From positions 4,464,001 through 4,528,000 of the forward strand of contig NZ_CP108414.1 of NCBI RefSeq assembly GCF_035978755.1: 64,000 bases of DNA. The letters run 5' to 3'. Each line of letters opens with the position of its first letter. The first letter of the stretch is position 1. This stretch comes from Streptomyces sp. NBC_01298. GTDB lineage: Bacteria; Actinomycetota; Actinomycetes; Streptomycetales; Streptomycetaceae. Below the pieces are notes generated by a model that was given only the letters and a program-made list of their open reading frames with translations, was not told where the DNA came from and did no database searches. Made by a program: the position numbers and the translations under genes. Shown one piece after another: positions 24,419 through 33,151 of this stretch.

Positions 24419-25157
24419 AGGCGGCGGGGACTTCCAGGTCCTCGAGGGGGTGCCAGGTGTTGCCGGCCTGGGCCGTGAGCACGATCAGGGCCGCCACGAA
24501 GACGAGGGAGGCCAGGACGAAGGAGCCCCCGACGACGTCGGGGTCGGCGGGGGCGACGGCGCGCAGGAGGAAGAAGGTGTGGACGGCGGGGGCCGCCGCG
24601 CCGATGCCGTAGGTCCACAGGGCCGCGTGATGACCGAAGGGGCTCATGTGCAGGCGGGTCGCCGGCGCGAGGGCGAAGAGCTCGTCGAGGTGGGCACGGA
24701 CGGCGGCCTGGAAGGTCGGAACGCTGCCGTCGACGCTCAGGCGCGTCCCGTCCTCGTCCGACGTGTACCGGCGCAGCGCGTGGAACGCCGCCGCGGTGAC
24801 GGGGTGGGGCGGCTCGGCGGCGCCCTCCCCCGCTTCTAGGGCGTTATCGCCGCCGCCGTCGCCGTCATCGCCGTCGCCGCTGTCGTCGCCGCCACGGAGT
24901 AGACCGTCCTCACGCAGCAAGCGCAGCGCCACCGCGGCCGCCCGGCAGGAGTTGCGCGTCAGCCTGTCTGGCTGGAAGTCCCTCGCGCACAACGGCGCGG
25001 CGGCGCCCAGCAGTTCCGCGTGGTAGGCGTCGAGTACCGGCAGGGCCCGTACCTGCCGGACCATCCGGGCCTCCACCGACCGGCGCCACAGCCGGATCAG
25101 GCCGAGCGCGATGTTCACCGCCGCCAGCGAGACCAGACAGGTCGTCAGTAACCCCAT
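24378..25157 (-). CDS. Membrane protein of unknown function with a TTA codon
   Basis: 259 aa from ATG (complement of 25155-25157); a TTG 12 codons upstream is an alternative. TM1 is at about residues 3-22. A cytoplasmic region follows (LLGAAAPLCARDFQPDRLTRNSCRAAAVALRLLREDGLL) and an Asp/Gly-rich spacer, then two C-terminal TMs (AAPAVHTFFLLRAVAPA; VLASLVFVAALIVLTAQ). The layout recalls TIGR04222-type actinobacterial proteins, but this is uncertain. Codon 3 is TTA, which in Streptomyces needs the bldA tRNA, so translation is probably tied to development. Same strand as the ABC operon, 52 bp after its permease, and perhaps its last gene. Confidence 0.65.
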   Translation of the reverse strand: MGLLTTCLVSLAAVNIALGLIRLWRRSVEARMVRQVRALPVLDAYHAELLGAAAPLCARDFQPDRLTRNSCRAAAVALRLLREDGLLRGGDDSGDGDDGDGGGDNALEAGEGAAEPPHPVTAAAFHALRRYTSDEDGTRLSVDGSVPTFQAAVRAHLDELFALAPATRLHMSPFGHHAALWTYGIGAAAPAVHTFFLLRAVAPADPDVVGGSFVLASLVFVAALIVLTAQAGNTWHPLEDLEVPAAFRLPFPDQGHDQG

Positions 25158-25209
25158 GGAGACGACGATCGGCGACGGGCGCGCGGCCCGCAAGAGCCCG
25201 GGGTCGCCC

Positions 25210-26472
25210 TCAGCGGCGCAGGGCCTCCGCCGGCTGGATGCGCGCGGCGCGCCATGCGGGGTAGAGGCCCGCGACGAGGCCCGTCAGCAGGCCGATGACC
25301 GGCGCAGCCGCCGCCGTGGCGGGGTGGACCACCGGGGTCCAGTCGCGGATCACGGCGACGCCCACCACGGTCAGGACGCCCAGGGAGGTTCCGACGAGGC
25401 CGCCCAGCGCGCCGAGCGCGCCCGACTCCGCCAGGAACTGCACGGTGATGTGGCGCCCGCGCGCGCCCAGGGCCCGGCGCAGGCCGATCTCCCCCGTGCG
25501 CTCCAGTACGGCGACCAGGGTGGTGTTGGCGATGCCGACGGCGCCGATCACCAGGCAGATGGAGGCCAGCAGGAGGAACAGCCGGTTCAGGTCGTCGCCG
25601 ACCTGGCCCCGCAGCATCTTGGGGTCGGGCGGCGGAACGGCCTTGAAGTACTCGGGATGGTCGGGGCGCAGCGCCGTAGGGGCCTCGTGGCCGATCTGTG
25701 CGGCCGCGCCGATCCTGGTCGCGATCAGCATCTTCGCCCCGCCGGGGTCGGGCTCGCCCCAGATCCGTTCCGCCGTGGTGCGGGGCACGACGACCGACAT
25801 CAGCAGGTCGGCCTTGCGGTCCGTGTCGGCGACGATGCCGATGACGGTGAAGGGCCGGCCGCCGATGAAGATCGCCGGGTTCGTCTCCAGCGTGGTGATG
25901 CCGAGCCGGTCGGCGACCCCCGTGCCGATGACGGCCACCGGCGCCTCGTTCTCCGAGGCGTAGGCGTCGTAGAGCCTTCCCTCGGCCAGGCGCGCACCCG
26001 CCGCGGCGAGCACCCCGGGCGAGGCGGCCACGACGTCGGTCGCGCCGCCCTGCGCACCTCGGTCCCCGACCACGGCGGAGGTGCTCACGGTCTCGTCGGA
26101 CGACAGCCGCACCGGCCAGAACACCCCGGCGTGTTCGACCCCGTTGAGGCTCTCGATCCGTTCGTCGGCGTCCTTCGGGAAGGCGGGTCCGGCGAACTCG
26201 TTCTGCTCGTGGGCGATGTCCTCGACGTTCACCTCGGTCGCGCTGAGGGCGTTGAACCGGGTGTCGATCTGTGAAGAGGTGGTGGCGGTCAGCCCGAGGA
26301 TCGCCACGAACGTGCCGACGCCGAGCACCGTCCCGAGGCCGGTCAGCGCCGAGCGGCCGGGCCGCTGGAGCATCCCGGCGAGGGATTCGGAGAGCACGTC
26401 GCGCCAGCCGAACACGGAGGGCCGGATGCGGCTGTCCCGCCGCGCGCGCCGCGCGCGCCGCACACGCCTCAC
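25210..26472 (-). CDS. ABC transporter permease, MacB type
   Basis: 420 aa from a GTG overlapping the ATPase stop (GTGA), which implies translational coupling. Basic N-terminus ([11 protein letters not shown]), TM1 at about 38-62 (ALTGLGTVLGVGTFVAILGL), a large extracytoplasmic MacB-like domain (about 65-285), and then three TMs with the FtsX core (LASICLVIGAVGIANTTLVAVLERTGEIGLRRALGA). MacB-type transporters do not pass substrates through the membrane span but transmit force to periplasmic or extracytoplasmic partners. Works with the ATPase and the adaptor immediately upstream. The substrate is unknown (peptides, lipoproteins or antibiotics are typical). Confidence 0.9.
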   Translation of the reverse strand: MRRVRRARRARRDSRIRPSVFGWRDVLSESLAGMLQRPGRSALTGLGTVLGVGTFVAILGLTATTSSQIDTRFNALSATEVNVEDIAHEQNEFAGPAFPKDADERIESLNGVEHAGVFWPVRLSSDETVSTSAVVGDRGAQGGATDVVAASPGVLAAAGARLAEGRLYDAYASENEAPVAVIGTGVADRLGITTLETNPAIFIGGRPFTVIGIVADTDRKADLLMSVVVPRTTAERIWGEPDPGGAKMLIATRIGAAAQIGHEAPTALRPDHPEYFKAVPPPDPKMLRGQVGDDLNRLFLLLASICLVIGAVGIANTTLVAVLERTGEIGLRRALGARGRHITVQFLAESGALGALGGLVGTSLGVLTVVGVAVIRDWTPVVHPATAAAAPVIGLLTGLVAGLYPAWRAARIQPAEALRR

Positions 26473-27230
26473 CTGGCCACCTCCGACGCGGCCGGGTCCG
26501 AGACGCTCAGGACTCCGTCCCGGATCGTCACCGTGCGCTTGGCGCGGGCGGCGACGAGCGGATCGTGGGTGATCACCAGGACCGTCATGCCGTCCGCGTG
26601 CAGCCTCTCCAACAGGGCCAGCACCGCATCGGCGTTGGCCGTGTCGAGGTTGCCGGTCGGTTCGTCGCACAGCAGCAGGGAGGGCCGGGTCACCAGCGCG
26701 CGGGCGATGGCCACCCGCTGCCGTTCCCCGCCGGACAGCCGCGTGGGCAGCGAGTCGACGCGGTGGCCGAGTCCCACTTGCTCCAGCGCGTGCCGGGCCC
26801 GGGTACGCCGCTCCCGGCGCGGGGTGCCGTCGTAGACCAGGGCGAGCATGACGTTCTCCAACGCGCTGCGCTGGGGCAGCAGATGGAAGGACTGGAACAC
26901 GAACCCGATGCGCAGCCCGCGCAGCGCGGTCCGGTCGGCGTCCCGGAGCGTGCCGGTGTCGATGCCGTCCAGGAGGTACGTTCCGCCGGTGGGCGCGTCC
27001 AGCAGTCCCACGATGTTGAGGAAGGTGGACTTCCCCGAACCCGACGGACCGACGACGGCGACGAACTCGCCCCGCCCGACGGTCAGATCACAGGCCTTGA
27101 GGGCGGCCACGGGAGGCGGCCCGGGATAGGTCAGCCCGATCCCGCGGAACTCGATGACCGGCTCGGGCTCAATGACCGGCCCAGGCTCGATGACCGGCCC
27201 GGAATCGGACTCCGTCACGCTCACGGTCAC
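26469..27230 (-). CDS. ABC transporter ATPase, MacB/LolD type
   Basis: 253 aa from a GTG overlapping the adaptor's stop by 4 nt. Walker A GPSGSGKST (about residues 60-68), Q-loop FVFQSFHLLPQRSALENV, signature LSGGERQRVAIARAL (about 162), Walker B LLLCDEPTGNLD (about 183-194) and H-loop THD are all intact. It hydrolyses ATP to drive the adjoining permease. The first 25 residues include a small GPVIEPG/EPVIE repeat not usual in the family. Middle gene of the three-gene operon. Confidence 0.93.
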   Translation of the reverse strand: MTVSVTESDSGPVIEPGPVIEPEPVIEFRGIGLTYPGPPPVAALKACDLTVGRGEFVAVVGPSGSGKSTFLNIVGLLDAPTGGTYLLDGIDTGTLRDADRTALRGLRIGFVFQSFHLLPQRSALENVMLALVYDGTPRRERRTRARHALEQVGLGHRVDSLPTRLSGGERQRVAIARALVTRPSLLLCDEPTGNLDTANADAVLALLERLHADGMTVLVITHDPLVAARAKRTVTIRDGVLSVSDPAASEVAR

Positions 27231-28864
27231 GGGGAGGCCTTCTCGCGGGCGACTCCGGTGATCACCCGGTCGCCCCCCGCCAGCGTGCCGTCCGCCACCG
27301 GGGTGACGGCCACGAAGCCGTCCCCGGCCGTGCCGGCGCGTATCTCCACCCGGCGCCGCACCCCGCTCGCCTCCAGCACGGTCACGGTGGTCCGGCCGTC
27401 GGCCCCGGAGCTGATCGCGGTGATCGGCACGACGAGCGCCTTGCCCTCCGTCGAGGCCGCGGTGACGGTGACCCGTACGTCCTGGCCGGTCAGTTCCGCC
27501 TTCAGGGGCGCGCCGGGGGTGATCTCCACGAGCCACCCGGTCTTCCCCTGGCCACCCGGCGCGGGCGCGTCCGCGCCGGGCTGCGCCGGTCCGGGCGCGG
27601 AGCCGGGCTCGGAGCGCTTGTCGGAGACGAGCGTGACCTGCCCCGTCGCGGACAGGCCGCTCAACTCGGAGTAGATCTCGGCCGCGCGTCCCGCCTGGAT
27701 GAGGTCCTTCTGGTGCTCGGGGACGTACGCCTGCACCACCAGCTTGCCCGCGGACAGCGTCATCGCGGTGCCGGTCGCCTCGGCGCCCACCTTCGCGACC
27801 ACCGAGTCCACCCGGGCGGGGAAGCTCTGCAGGAACACCACTTCGGCCGCGGGCAGTTTGGGCCCGGCGGCCGCTTCGGCGGCGGCGAGCTTCTTCTTCG
27901 CCTCGGCCAGGTCCTCCTGCGCCCTGCGCACGGCCTTCCCGCCGTCACCGGCGGCCGGGCGTACGGGTTCCACTGCTTCGGTGCTCGGCGCGGTGCTCGG
28001 CTTGCCACTCGGTGTGGCGCCGGGCTTCGCCCCCGGCTTCGCCCCAGGCCTCTCCCCCGGCTTCGAGGCCTCCGCCTGCGCGCTACGGGCGTCCTCCAGC
28101 GCCCGCTGGGCGGCGGTGACCTGGCTCCGGGCCTCCGCGACCGGGTCGCCCTCGGCGGCGTTCGCGGATACCGGGCTGTAGCCGACGGCCTTGTAGAAGG
28201 AGTTGAGCGCAGCCTTCGTACCGGCCCCGAAACTACCCGCGGCGTCGGGTCCCGACGAGTGACCGAGCGCCTTCAGTGCCCTCTGCAGCTGGGCGATGTC
28301 GTCGCCGGTGGCACCCGGGCTCAGGTCGCGGTAGACGGGCAGGCTGCCCTCCAGGACGAACACGGGCCGCCCGGAGACCTCCATCAGGACCTGCCCGGGT
28401 TTCACGGTGTCCCCCGGCCGGACCCGCAGCTTGGTGATGACGGGACGCGCTGCGCCCACCCCGGCGGTCACCTGGGGAATCACCTCGACCGTCTGACCCG
28501 CGACGACCTGGCCACGGGTGATGACGGACGAGGTGAGCACCCGGTGCTCCACCGCCGCGGTCAGCACATCGGCCCGGGGCGCGGCGGCGTCCGCGGCGAC
28601 CTGCGCCGGCGACTTCACGAGCAGCGCCGCCCCCAGCCCGCCGAGCGTGGCGATCACGGCCCCCACGGCCACGGCGGCCAGCCACCGCCTCCGTCCGGCC
28701 GTACCGCTCGCCGCATCCACCGTCTCAGCGGTCACGGCCATCTCAGCTGTCTCGGCCGTCTCAGCTATCTCAGCCGTCTCGGCCGCATCAGCCGTCTCGG
28801 CCGCATCAGGTATGTCCGACTGCGGCACAGCCGCGCATCCGGGCACGGCCCGACGAACGAGCAT
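27227..28864 (-). CDS. Membrane-fusion/adaptor protein (MacA-like) with peptidoglycan-binding domain
   Basis: 545 aa from ATG (complement of 28862-28864) after ATCGGAGT. A cytoplasmic N-tail carries tandem AETAE/AETAD units. A single TM (about 58-80, WLAAVAVGAVIATLGGLGAALLV) and a biotinyl-lipoyl-like half-motif (VRPGDTVKPGQVLMEVSG) follow, and then a PG_binding_1 fold (DIAQLQRALKALGHSSGPDAAGSFGAGTKAAL). A coiled-coil hairpin is interrupted by a Pro/Lys-rich GAKPGAKPGATPSGKP insert, and beta-barrel domains complete the protein. Such actinobacterial adaptors bridge a MacB transporter and the cell wall. First gene of the operon. Confidence 0.85.
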   Translation of the reverse strand: MLVRRAVPGCAAVPQSDIPDAAETADAAETAEIAETAETAEMAVTAETVDAASGTAGRRRWLAAVAVGAVIATLGGLGAALLVKSPAQVAADAAAPRADVLTAAVEHRVLTSSVITRGQVVAGQTVEVIPQVTAGVGAARPVITKLRVRPGDTVKPGQVLMEVSGRPVFVLEGSLPVYRDLSPGATGDDIAQLQRALKALGHSSGPDAAGSFGAGTKAALNSFYKAVGYSPVSANAAEGDPVAEARSQVTAAQRALEDARSAQAEASKPGERPGAKPGAKPGATPSGKPSTAPSTEAVEPVRPAAGDGGKAVRRAQEDLAEAKKKLAAAEAAAGPKLPAAEVVFLQSFPARVDSVVAKVGAEATGTAMTLSAGKLVVQAYVPEHQKDLIQAGRAAEIYSELSGLSATGQVTLVSDKRSEPGSAPGPAQPGADAPAPGGQGKTGWLVEITPGAPLKAELTGQDVRVTVTAASTEGKALVVPITAISSGADGRTTVTVLEASGVRRRVEIRAGTAGDGFVAVTPVADGTLAGGDRVITGVAREKASP

Positions 28865-29143
28865 GGAGACTCCGATGAGCGTGAGCGGGATGGACTGCCC
28901 CGGGCGTCGCTCCGGCGTCGCCCGGCGGCACCACCGGAGGCGGACCGGGGCATGGGCCTGCCGGCGCTTTTCCGGGCCGAGCGCCCAAAGAATAAGTCGT
29001 AGGGACGGGTACGTCCACCGTCCCACCGGGCATGGACAGTCGACTTCCGGCCGTGATCCACTTCGGCTGTTTTCCGGTGATCCCGACGATTTCGACGATC
29101 AATTCAGCTCATCGGGACGGCACGTGAATGCGTCTCAGGCGAC
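28865..29143. other. Intergenic region upstream of the ABC operon
   Basis: About 280 bp without a gene. It must hold the minus-strand promoter for the ABC operon, but no clear -35/-10 pair can be chosen. Local GC falls around 28990-29000 (AAAGAATAAG) and 29080-29105. Confidence 0.35.
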
Positions 29144-29180
29144 ACGGCGAAGCCCCGGCCGGTGGCCGGGGCTTCGCCGT
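29144..29180. terminator. 17-bp stem-loop terminator after pirin
   Basis: ACGGCGAAGCCCCGGCC pairs perfectly with GGCCGGGGCTTCGCCGT across GGT, just past the pirin stop on the minus strand. Confidence 0.75.
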
Positions 29181-29193
29181 ACGAGAGCCGGGG

Positions 29194-30192
29194 TCAGTCC
29201 TCCGCAACCTCGCCCGTGCCGCGGTGGCCGAGGCCGGTGCGCTCCGTGGTGGGGATGCGGCCCAGCCGGCCGGCCTGGAAGTCGTCGAACGCCTGCTGCA
29301 GCTCGTGCTTGCTGTTCATCACGAACGGCCCGTAGTGCGCCATCGGCTCCCGGATCGGCCGTCCGCCGAGCAGGACGATCTCCAGCCCGGGGGCGTTGGA
29401 GTCCTGGCCCTCGTCCGCGCGCAGGGTCAGCGAGCCGCCCTCGCCGAAGACGGCGGTCTGCCCGGTCTGGATGGGCCGCCGGTCCTCGCCGACCGAGCCG
29501 CGCCCGGCCAGTACGTACGCCAGGGCGTTGAAGTCCTCGCGCCACGGGAGGGTGATCTGCGCGCCGGGTGCGACCGTTGCGTGGATCATCGTGATCGGGG
29601 TGTGGGTGATGCCGGGGCCCTGGTGGCCGTCCAGCTCACCGGCGATGACGCGGAGCAGGGCGCCGCCGTCCGGGGTGGAGAGCAGCTGGACCTGGCCGCC
29701 GCCGATGTCCTGGTAGCGCGGGGGCATCATCTTGTCGGAGGCGGGGAGGTTCACCCACAGCTGGAGGCCGTGGAAGAGCCCGCCGGACACCACGAGCGAC
29801 TCCGGCGGAGCCTCGATGTGGAGCAGGCCGCTGCCGGCCGTCATCCACTGGGTGTCGCCGCCGTTGATGACTCCGCCGCCGCCGTTGCTGTCCTGGTGGA
29901 CGAAGGTTCCGTCGATCAGGTAGGTGACGGTCTCGAAGCCGCGGTGGGGGTGCCAGGGGGTGCCCTTGGGCTCGCCCGGCGCGTACTCCACCTCGCCCAT
30001 CTGGTCCATCATGATGAACGGGTCGAGGTACTGGTAGTTGATCCCGGCGAACGCACGGCGCACCGGGAATCCCTCGCCTTCGAAGCCACCCGGGGCGGTC
30101 GTGACGGCCAGCACCTTGCGGGCGGTCGTCTCCTGGGCCGGCTCCCCGACGCGCGGGAGCGTCAACGGGTTCTCCACAGTCACTGCAGGCAT
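29194..30192 (-). CDS. Pirin-family bicupin protein
   Basis: 332 aa. The N-terminal cupin carries pirin metal ligands in HPHRGFETVTY (two His) and GSGLLHIEAP (His and Glu), with DPFIMMDQM and PGFPPHPHR-like context. The C-terminal cupin begins near QLWVNLP. Bacterial pirins bind iron and show quercetinase or regulatory activity; which applies here is unknown. ATG start behind GGAGG. Cytoplasmic. A monocistronic unit bounded by terminators at 29144 and 30264. Confidence 0.9.
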   Translation of the reverse strand: MPAVTVENPLTLPRVGEPAQETTARKVLAVTTAPGGFEGEGFPVRRAFAGINYQYLDPFIMMDQMGEVEYAPGEPKGTPWHPHRGFETVTYLIDGTFVHQDSNGGGGVINGGDTQWMTAGSGLLHIEAPPESLVVSGGLFHGLQLWVNLPASDKMMPPRYQDIGGGQVQLLSTPDGGALLRVIAGELDGHQGPGITHTPITMIHATVAPGAQITLPWREDFNALAYVLAGRGSVGEDRRPIQTGQTAVFGEGGSLTLRADEGQDSNAPGLEIVLLGGRPIREPMAHYGPFVMNSKHELQQAFDDFQAGRLGRIPTTERTGLGHRGTGEVAED

Positions 30193-30263
30193 GGTCGGAA
30201 CCTCCTTCTGGCGTCGAGTTTAGTTGAAACCCGAACTTTCTGCCACCCGACAGAACAGAAGGA

Positions 30264-30287
30264 GCCCCGGGGGAATTCCCCCGGGGC
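30264..30287. terminator. 24-bp perfect palindrome terminator
   Basis: GCCCCGGGGGAA followed by its exact complement, lying past the stop of the small secreted-peptide gene on the minus strand. Confidence 0.7.
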
Positions 30288-30312
30288 CCGTTGCTCAGTG
30301 TGCGCCGGTCGC

Positions 30313-30477
30313 TCAGCCGCTGCAGGACGGAGCGGGGTAGCGGCACAGCTGCGCCGTGGCGGCCTGGGCCGGAGCCGCGGCGAGGACGCCCACGCCCACC
30401 GCCAGGGCCACCGTGGCCAGGACCGCACCCGCCTTCGCGCGGAGCGCCTTGCGGGTGGTGGAAGTCGTACGGGTCAT
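30313..30477 (-). CDS. Secreted mini-peptide precursor (54 aa) with two Cys
   Basis: ATG (complement of 30475-30477) behind GAGGAGA. Residues 1-39 form a Sec signal peptide (basic TTRKALRAKAG, hydrophobic VLATVALAVGVGVLAAA, cleavage after AQA). The predicted mature product is only about 15 residues, ATAQLCRYPAPSCSG, with two Cys that could make one loop. Its signal resembles that of the adjacent 120-aa secreted protein, so it may be a truncated paralogue or a genuine short exported peptide. Function unknown. Confidence 0.6.
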   Translation of the reverse strand: MTRTTSTTRKALRAKAGAVLATVALAVGVGVLAAAPAQAATAQLCRYPAPSCSG

Positions 30478-30560
30478 CGCTGTCTCCTCAGGTCGAGATC
30501 CGGATCGGAATCGAGCGGGGCCGTGGGGGACCCCCCGTGCGTCCCCCGCAGCCGCAGGGC

Positions 30561-30923
30561 CTACGGCTGGATCGAGACCGAGTTGAACGGGGTCATGTCG
30601 ATCACCAGCGACTGTCCCGGCCACAACGCGTAGTCACAGTCGGTGCCGTTGGCGGCCCGGCACAGCCAGATCTTCCAACCGTCGGTCTGGCTGTTCGTGA
30701 CCCGGTAACTGCCGTTGTAGAAGTAGATCTTGTAGACGCCCTTGTTCTGCCACGCGTTGCGGACCACGTCGTACTGGCTGGTGCCCCAGTGGATGCAGGC
30801 GAAGTAGGTCGGGCAGGTGGTCGCGGCCTGCGCAGGCGATGCCGCCAAGACCCCCGTACCCAGCGCCATCACCCCCGTGGCCGCCACTGCCGCGAGCTTC
30901 GTACGTAAGGACGTACGTGCCAT
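30561..30923 (-). CDS. Small secreted protein with four Cys
   Basis: 120 aa from ATG (complement of 30921-30923). A Sec signal peptide (residues 1-33) ends SPAQA. The mature part of about 87 aa begins ATTCPTYFACIHWG and contains C..C at both ends (CPTYFAC; CRAANGTDC), many aromatic residues and a beta-rich pattern ending in FNSVSIQP. The size, four Cys and FN-S end recall secreted beta/gamma-crystallin-like or I36-type inhibitors of Streptomyces, but I cannot confirm either. Same strand as the mini-peptide gene, 83 bp upstream of it. Extracellular. Confidence 0.65.
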   Translation of the reverse strand: MARTSLRTKLAAVAATGVMALGTGVLAASPAQAATTCPTYFACIHWGTSQYDVVRNAWQNKGVYKIYFYNGSYRVTNSQTDGWKIWLCRAANGTDCDYALWPGQSLVIDMTPFNSVSIQP

Positions 30924-31131
30924 CACAGTCCCCCTGTCAGTAGGAGCGGGTTTCCCCCGCAGCACTGATATTCGGGACTCCCGGCCGCCGCCGCGATCCT
31001 TTCGGGTACCGCCGAAACCTGCGCTCAGCCGTCATTCCCCGGGACAACCGGAGGCCCCGGACGAGCGTCCTCATGATCGACATCGTTGATGCGTACGGAC
31101 CTCCGCACGCCGCAGGACAGGAGATCGATCG

Positions 31132-31557
31132 GTGACCATCTCGACGGACGGGGCCGACGGCGCGGAGCCGGCCACCGAGCCCGCGAACCCGCGGGCCGTG
31201 CTCGCCGCACTCGGCTGGTCCGGCGCCGTCACGGCCGTGGTCGTGGCCGTCGGGTACGCCACCTACCGGTGGCCGGCCACCGGTCTCCCGCTGGAGCCGC
31301 TCCCCGGCTCGCCGTGGGCCTACCTCGCCACCTGGGGCGCCCTCTGCCTGGCCCTGTGCATGCTGCTGCGCTGGTCGACGGGGTTCGAGGGCGTGGAGGG
31401 CGGTTCCCAGGCCATCGGAGCCCTGGCCTTCGCGGGCGTCCGGACCTCCCTGGCCCACCGCCCCGACCTCGCGCTCCTGTGGGCGTACGGCGGCCTCGCC
31501 ATCGCGCTGGCCGCGGGGGCGGCGGCCTTCTGGCGGCTCCGCCACCACCGCTCCTGA
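31132..31557 (+). CDS. Small integral membrane protein
   Basis: 141 aa from GTG at 31132 behind CAGGAGAT. After a polar N-tail there are three predicted spans: LAALGWSGAVTAVVVAVGYA, WAYLATWGALCLALCMLL and ALLWAYGGLAIALAAGAAAF. A short Gly-rich loop (TGFEGVEGGSQAIG) lies between spans two and three. No catalytic motif is visible. Convergent with the ArsR-like regulator 18 bp away. Function unknown. Confidence 0.65.
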   Translation: MTISTDGADGAEPATEPANPRAVLAALGWSGAVTAVVVAVGYATYRWPATGLPLEPLPGSPWAYLATWGALCLALCMLLRWSTGFEGVEGGSQAIGALAFAGVRTSLAHRPDLALLWAYGGLAIALAAGAAAFWRLRHHRS

Positions 31558-31575
31558 GACACGTCGCCGAAGCGC

Positions 31576-32535
31576 TCAGCCGCCGCTGTGGAGGAGGTCC
31601 ACGCCCAGGGCCGTCGCCGAGTGCAGGACGGCCTTGCCGTCGCGGGCCGTGGTGATCAGGCCCGCCGCGCGCAGGGTGCGGGTGTGCTCCGAGACCGACG
31701 GGAGGCTGATGTCGAGGTCGCGGGCCAGCTCGGAGGTGGTCCGCTGCTGGACCAGCAGCTGGAGCACCGCCGCCCGGGTCCGCCCCAGCAGCGCGTCCAG
31801 CGCGCCGTCCGCCCGGTCCGGGGACACCAGGGGGAGGGGGGTCAGCGCCGGGTAGAGGAGTACGTACGTCCCGTCCGGGGTGTCGTCCAGCAGCGGGCGG
31901 CCCGTCCAGAACGGCGAGGGCATCAGGACCAGCCCGCGCCCGCCGAGCCGGACCTCGTAGTCCGGCGGCCGGCCCACCTCGAAGACCAGGCCCGACCAGT
32001 CCGCCGCCGGGTGCGTGCTCGCCAGGCAGGCCTTGATCCCGTGGGCCGCCAGCAGCCGGGTCCGCCAGGCCACGTCCGCCTGGAAGGACTGCCGGATGCG
32101 CGGCCACTGCGGGGCGATCAGCACGTCGTACGCGGACCGGATCGCGGAGTCGAGCTGCTGCCAGGCCTCCCGGTCCTGCCCCCACAGGGCCCGCAGCCAG
32201 GACGGGGACCCGGGCGCGCGGGTGGCGGCGCGGGCCAGCCCCTCGGGCGTGAGGAAGGGGACCCGGTCCCGGATGACGCTGAGGCCCTCCTCCAGGCTGC
32301 GCGCGTACGGCTCCACGAAGTGGGGGTTGTCGCCGTCGGGGCGCAGGAGGTCGAACAGCGGCCGCACCCGCCCGGGCAGCTCCCGCGCGGCGAGGCTGCG
32401 CCAACGGCCGAAAACCGCCTGCTGGTCCGTGCGCTGCGATGCGACGAGCGCGAGGGCCAGCTCCACCAGGGGCAGCGGCTCGCTCGCGAAGGTGACGTTG
32501 AGCAGGTCCTCGGCCTCGAAGTGCACGCGCAGCAT
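31576..32535 (-). CDS. ArsR-type winged-helix regulator with large N-terminal domain
   Basis: 319 aa. The N-terminal 240 residues form an effector-like domain (VHFEAEDLLNVTFASEPLPLVE; YVLLYPALTPLP) found in actinobacterial DUF5937-type regulators. The C-terminal 75 residues are an ArsR-like winged helix (LLGRTRAAVLQLLVQQRTTSELARDLDISLPSVSEHTRTLRAAGLI). No metal-binding Cys cluster is seen. DNA binding in the cytoplasm is likely; ligand and targets are unknown. Follows the SseB-like gene on the same strand by 22 bp, so the two may be co-transcribed. Confidence 0.82.
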   Translation of the reverse strand: MLRVHFEAEDLLNVTFASEPLPLVELALALVASQRTDQQAVFGRWRSLAARELPGRVRPLFDLLRPDGDNPHFVEPYARSLEEGLSVIRDRVPFLTPEGLARAATRAPGSPSWLRALWGQDREAWQQLDSAIRSAYDVLIAPQWPRIRQSFQADVAWRTRLLAAHGIKACLASTHPAADWSGLVFEVGRPPDYEVRLGGRGLVLMPSPFWTGRPLLDDTPDGTYVLLYPALTPLPLVSPDRADGALDALLGRTRAAVLQLLVQQRTTSELARDLDISLPSVSEHTRTLRAAGLITTARDGKAVLHSATALGVDLLHSGG

Positions 32536-32557
32536 GTCAGCCCCCCGGCCTCGGCCT

Positions 32558-33022
32558 TTAGCCGTACATGCGGCGCATGGCGAAGTCGACCATCTGCTCG
32601 ACCGCCTTCGCGTCGAAGACCATCCGGTGGTCGCCCTCCATGTCGAGGACGAAGCCGTAGCCGGTGGGCAGCAGGTCGATCACCTCGGCGCCGGTGATCA
32701 CGAAGTACTTGGACTCCTTGCCGGCATAGCGGCGGAGCTCCTTGAGCGTGGTGAACATCGGGATGACCGGCTGCTGGGTGTTGTGCAGCGCGAGGAAGCC
32801 TGGGGTGTCGCCGCGCGGGCAGTAGACCTTCGAGGAGGCGAAGATCTGCTGGAAGTCCTCGGCGGACAGCGACCCGGTCGTGAAGGCGCGTACCGCGTCC
32901 GCGAGGGAGGGCGGCGAGGGCTCGGGGTACAGCGGCGGCTGTTGCTGCTGCGCGTAGCCCTGCTGGGGCTGGGCGTAGCCGCCCTGCTGCCCCGCGCTCA
33001 CGTTCTGGTCATAGCCGTACAT
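32558..33022 (-). CDS. SseB-like domain protein with Gln/Tyr-rich N-terminus
   Basis: 154 aa. Residues 1-35 are a low-complexity GYAQPQQGYAQQQQ segment. The rest is a compact alpha/beta domain (LADAVRAFTTGSLSAEDFQQIFASSKVYCP; PVIPMFTTLKELRRY; DLLPTGYGFVLDMEGDHRMVFDA), as in the SseB/type III secretion-associated family. In Streptomyces such proteins are small and cytoplasmic, of unknown role. ATG start. Upstream of and on the same strand as the ArsR-type regulator. Confidence 0.75.
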   Translation of the reverse strand: MYGYDQNVSAGQQGGYAQPQQGYAQQQQPPLYPEPSPPSLADAVRAFTTGSLSAEDFQQIFASSKVYCPRGDTPGFLALHNTQQPVIPMFTTLKELRRYAGKESKYFVITGAEVIDLLPTGYGFVLDMEGDHRMVFDAKAVEQMVDFAMRRMYG

Positions 33023-33151
33023 GGCCCGAAGCCTACCGAGGCGATGACCCGGCGGGACGACGAGTTCCGGTCAGTGGACCGAAGTGGGCCTCTCGCCCGG
33101 CGAGGGGAGGGCCCGGCCTCGGCCTTGCAGCGCGGAAGGGAGCGATTCCGG

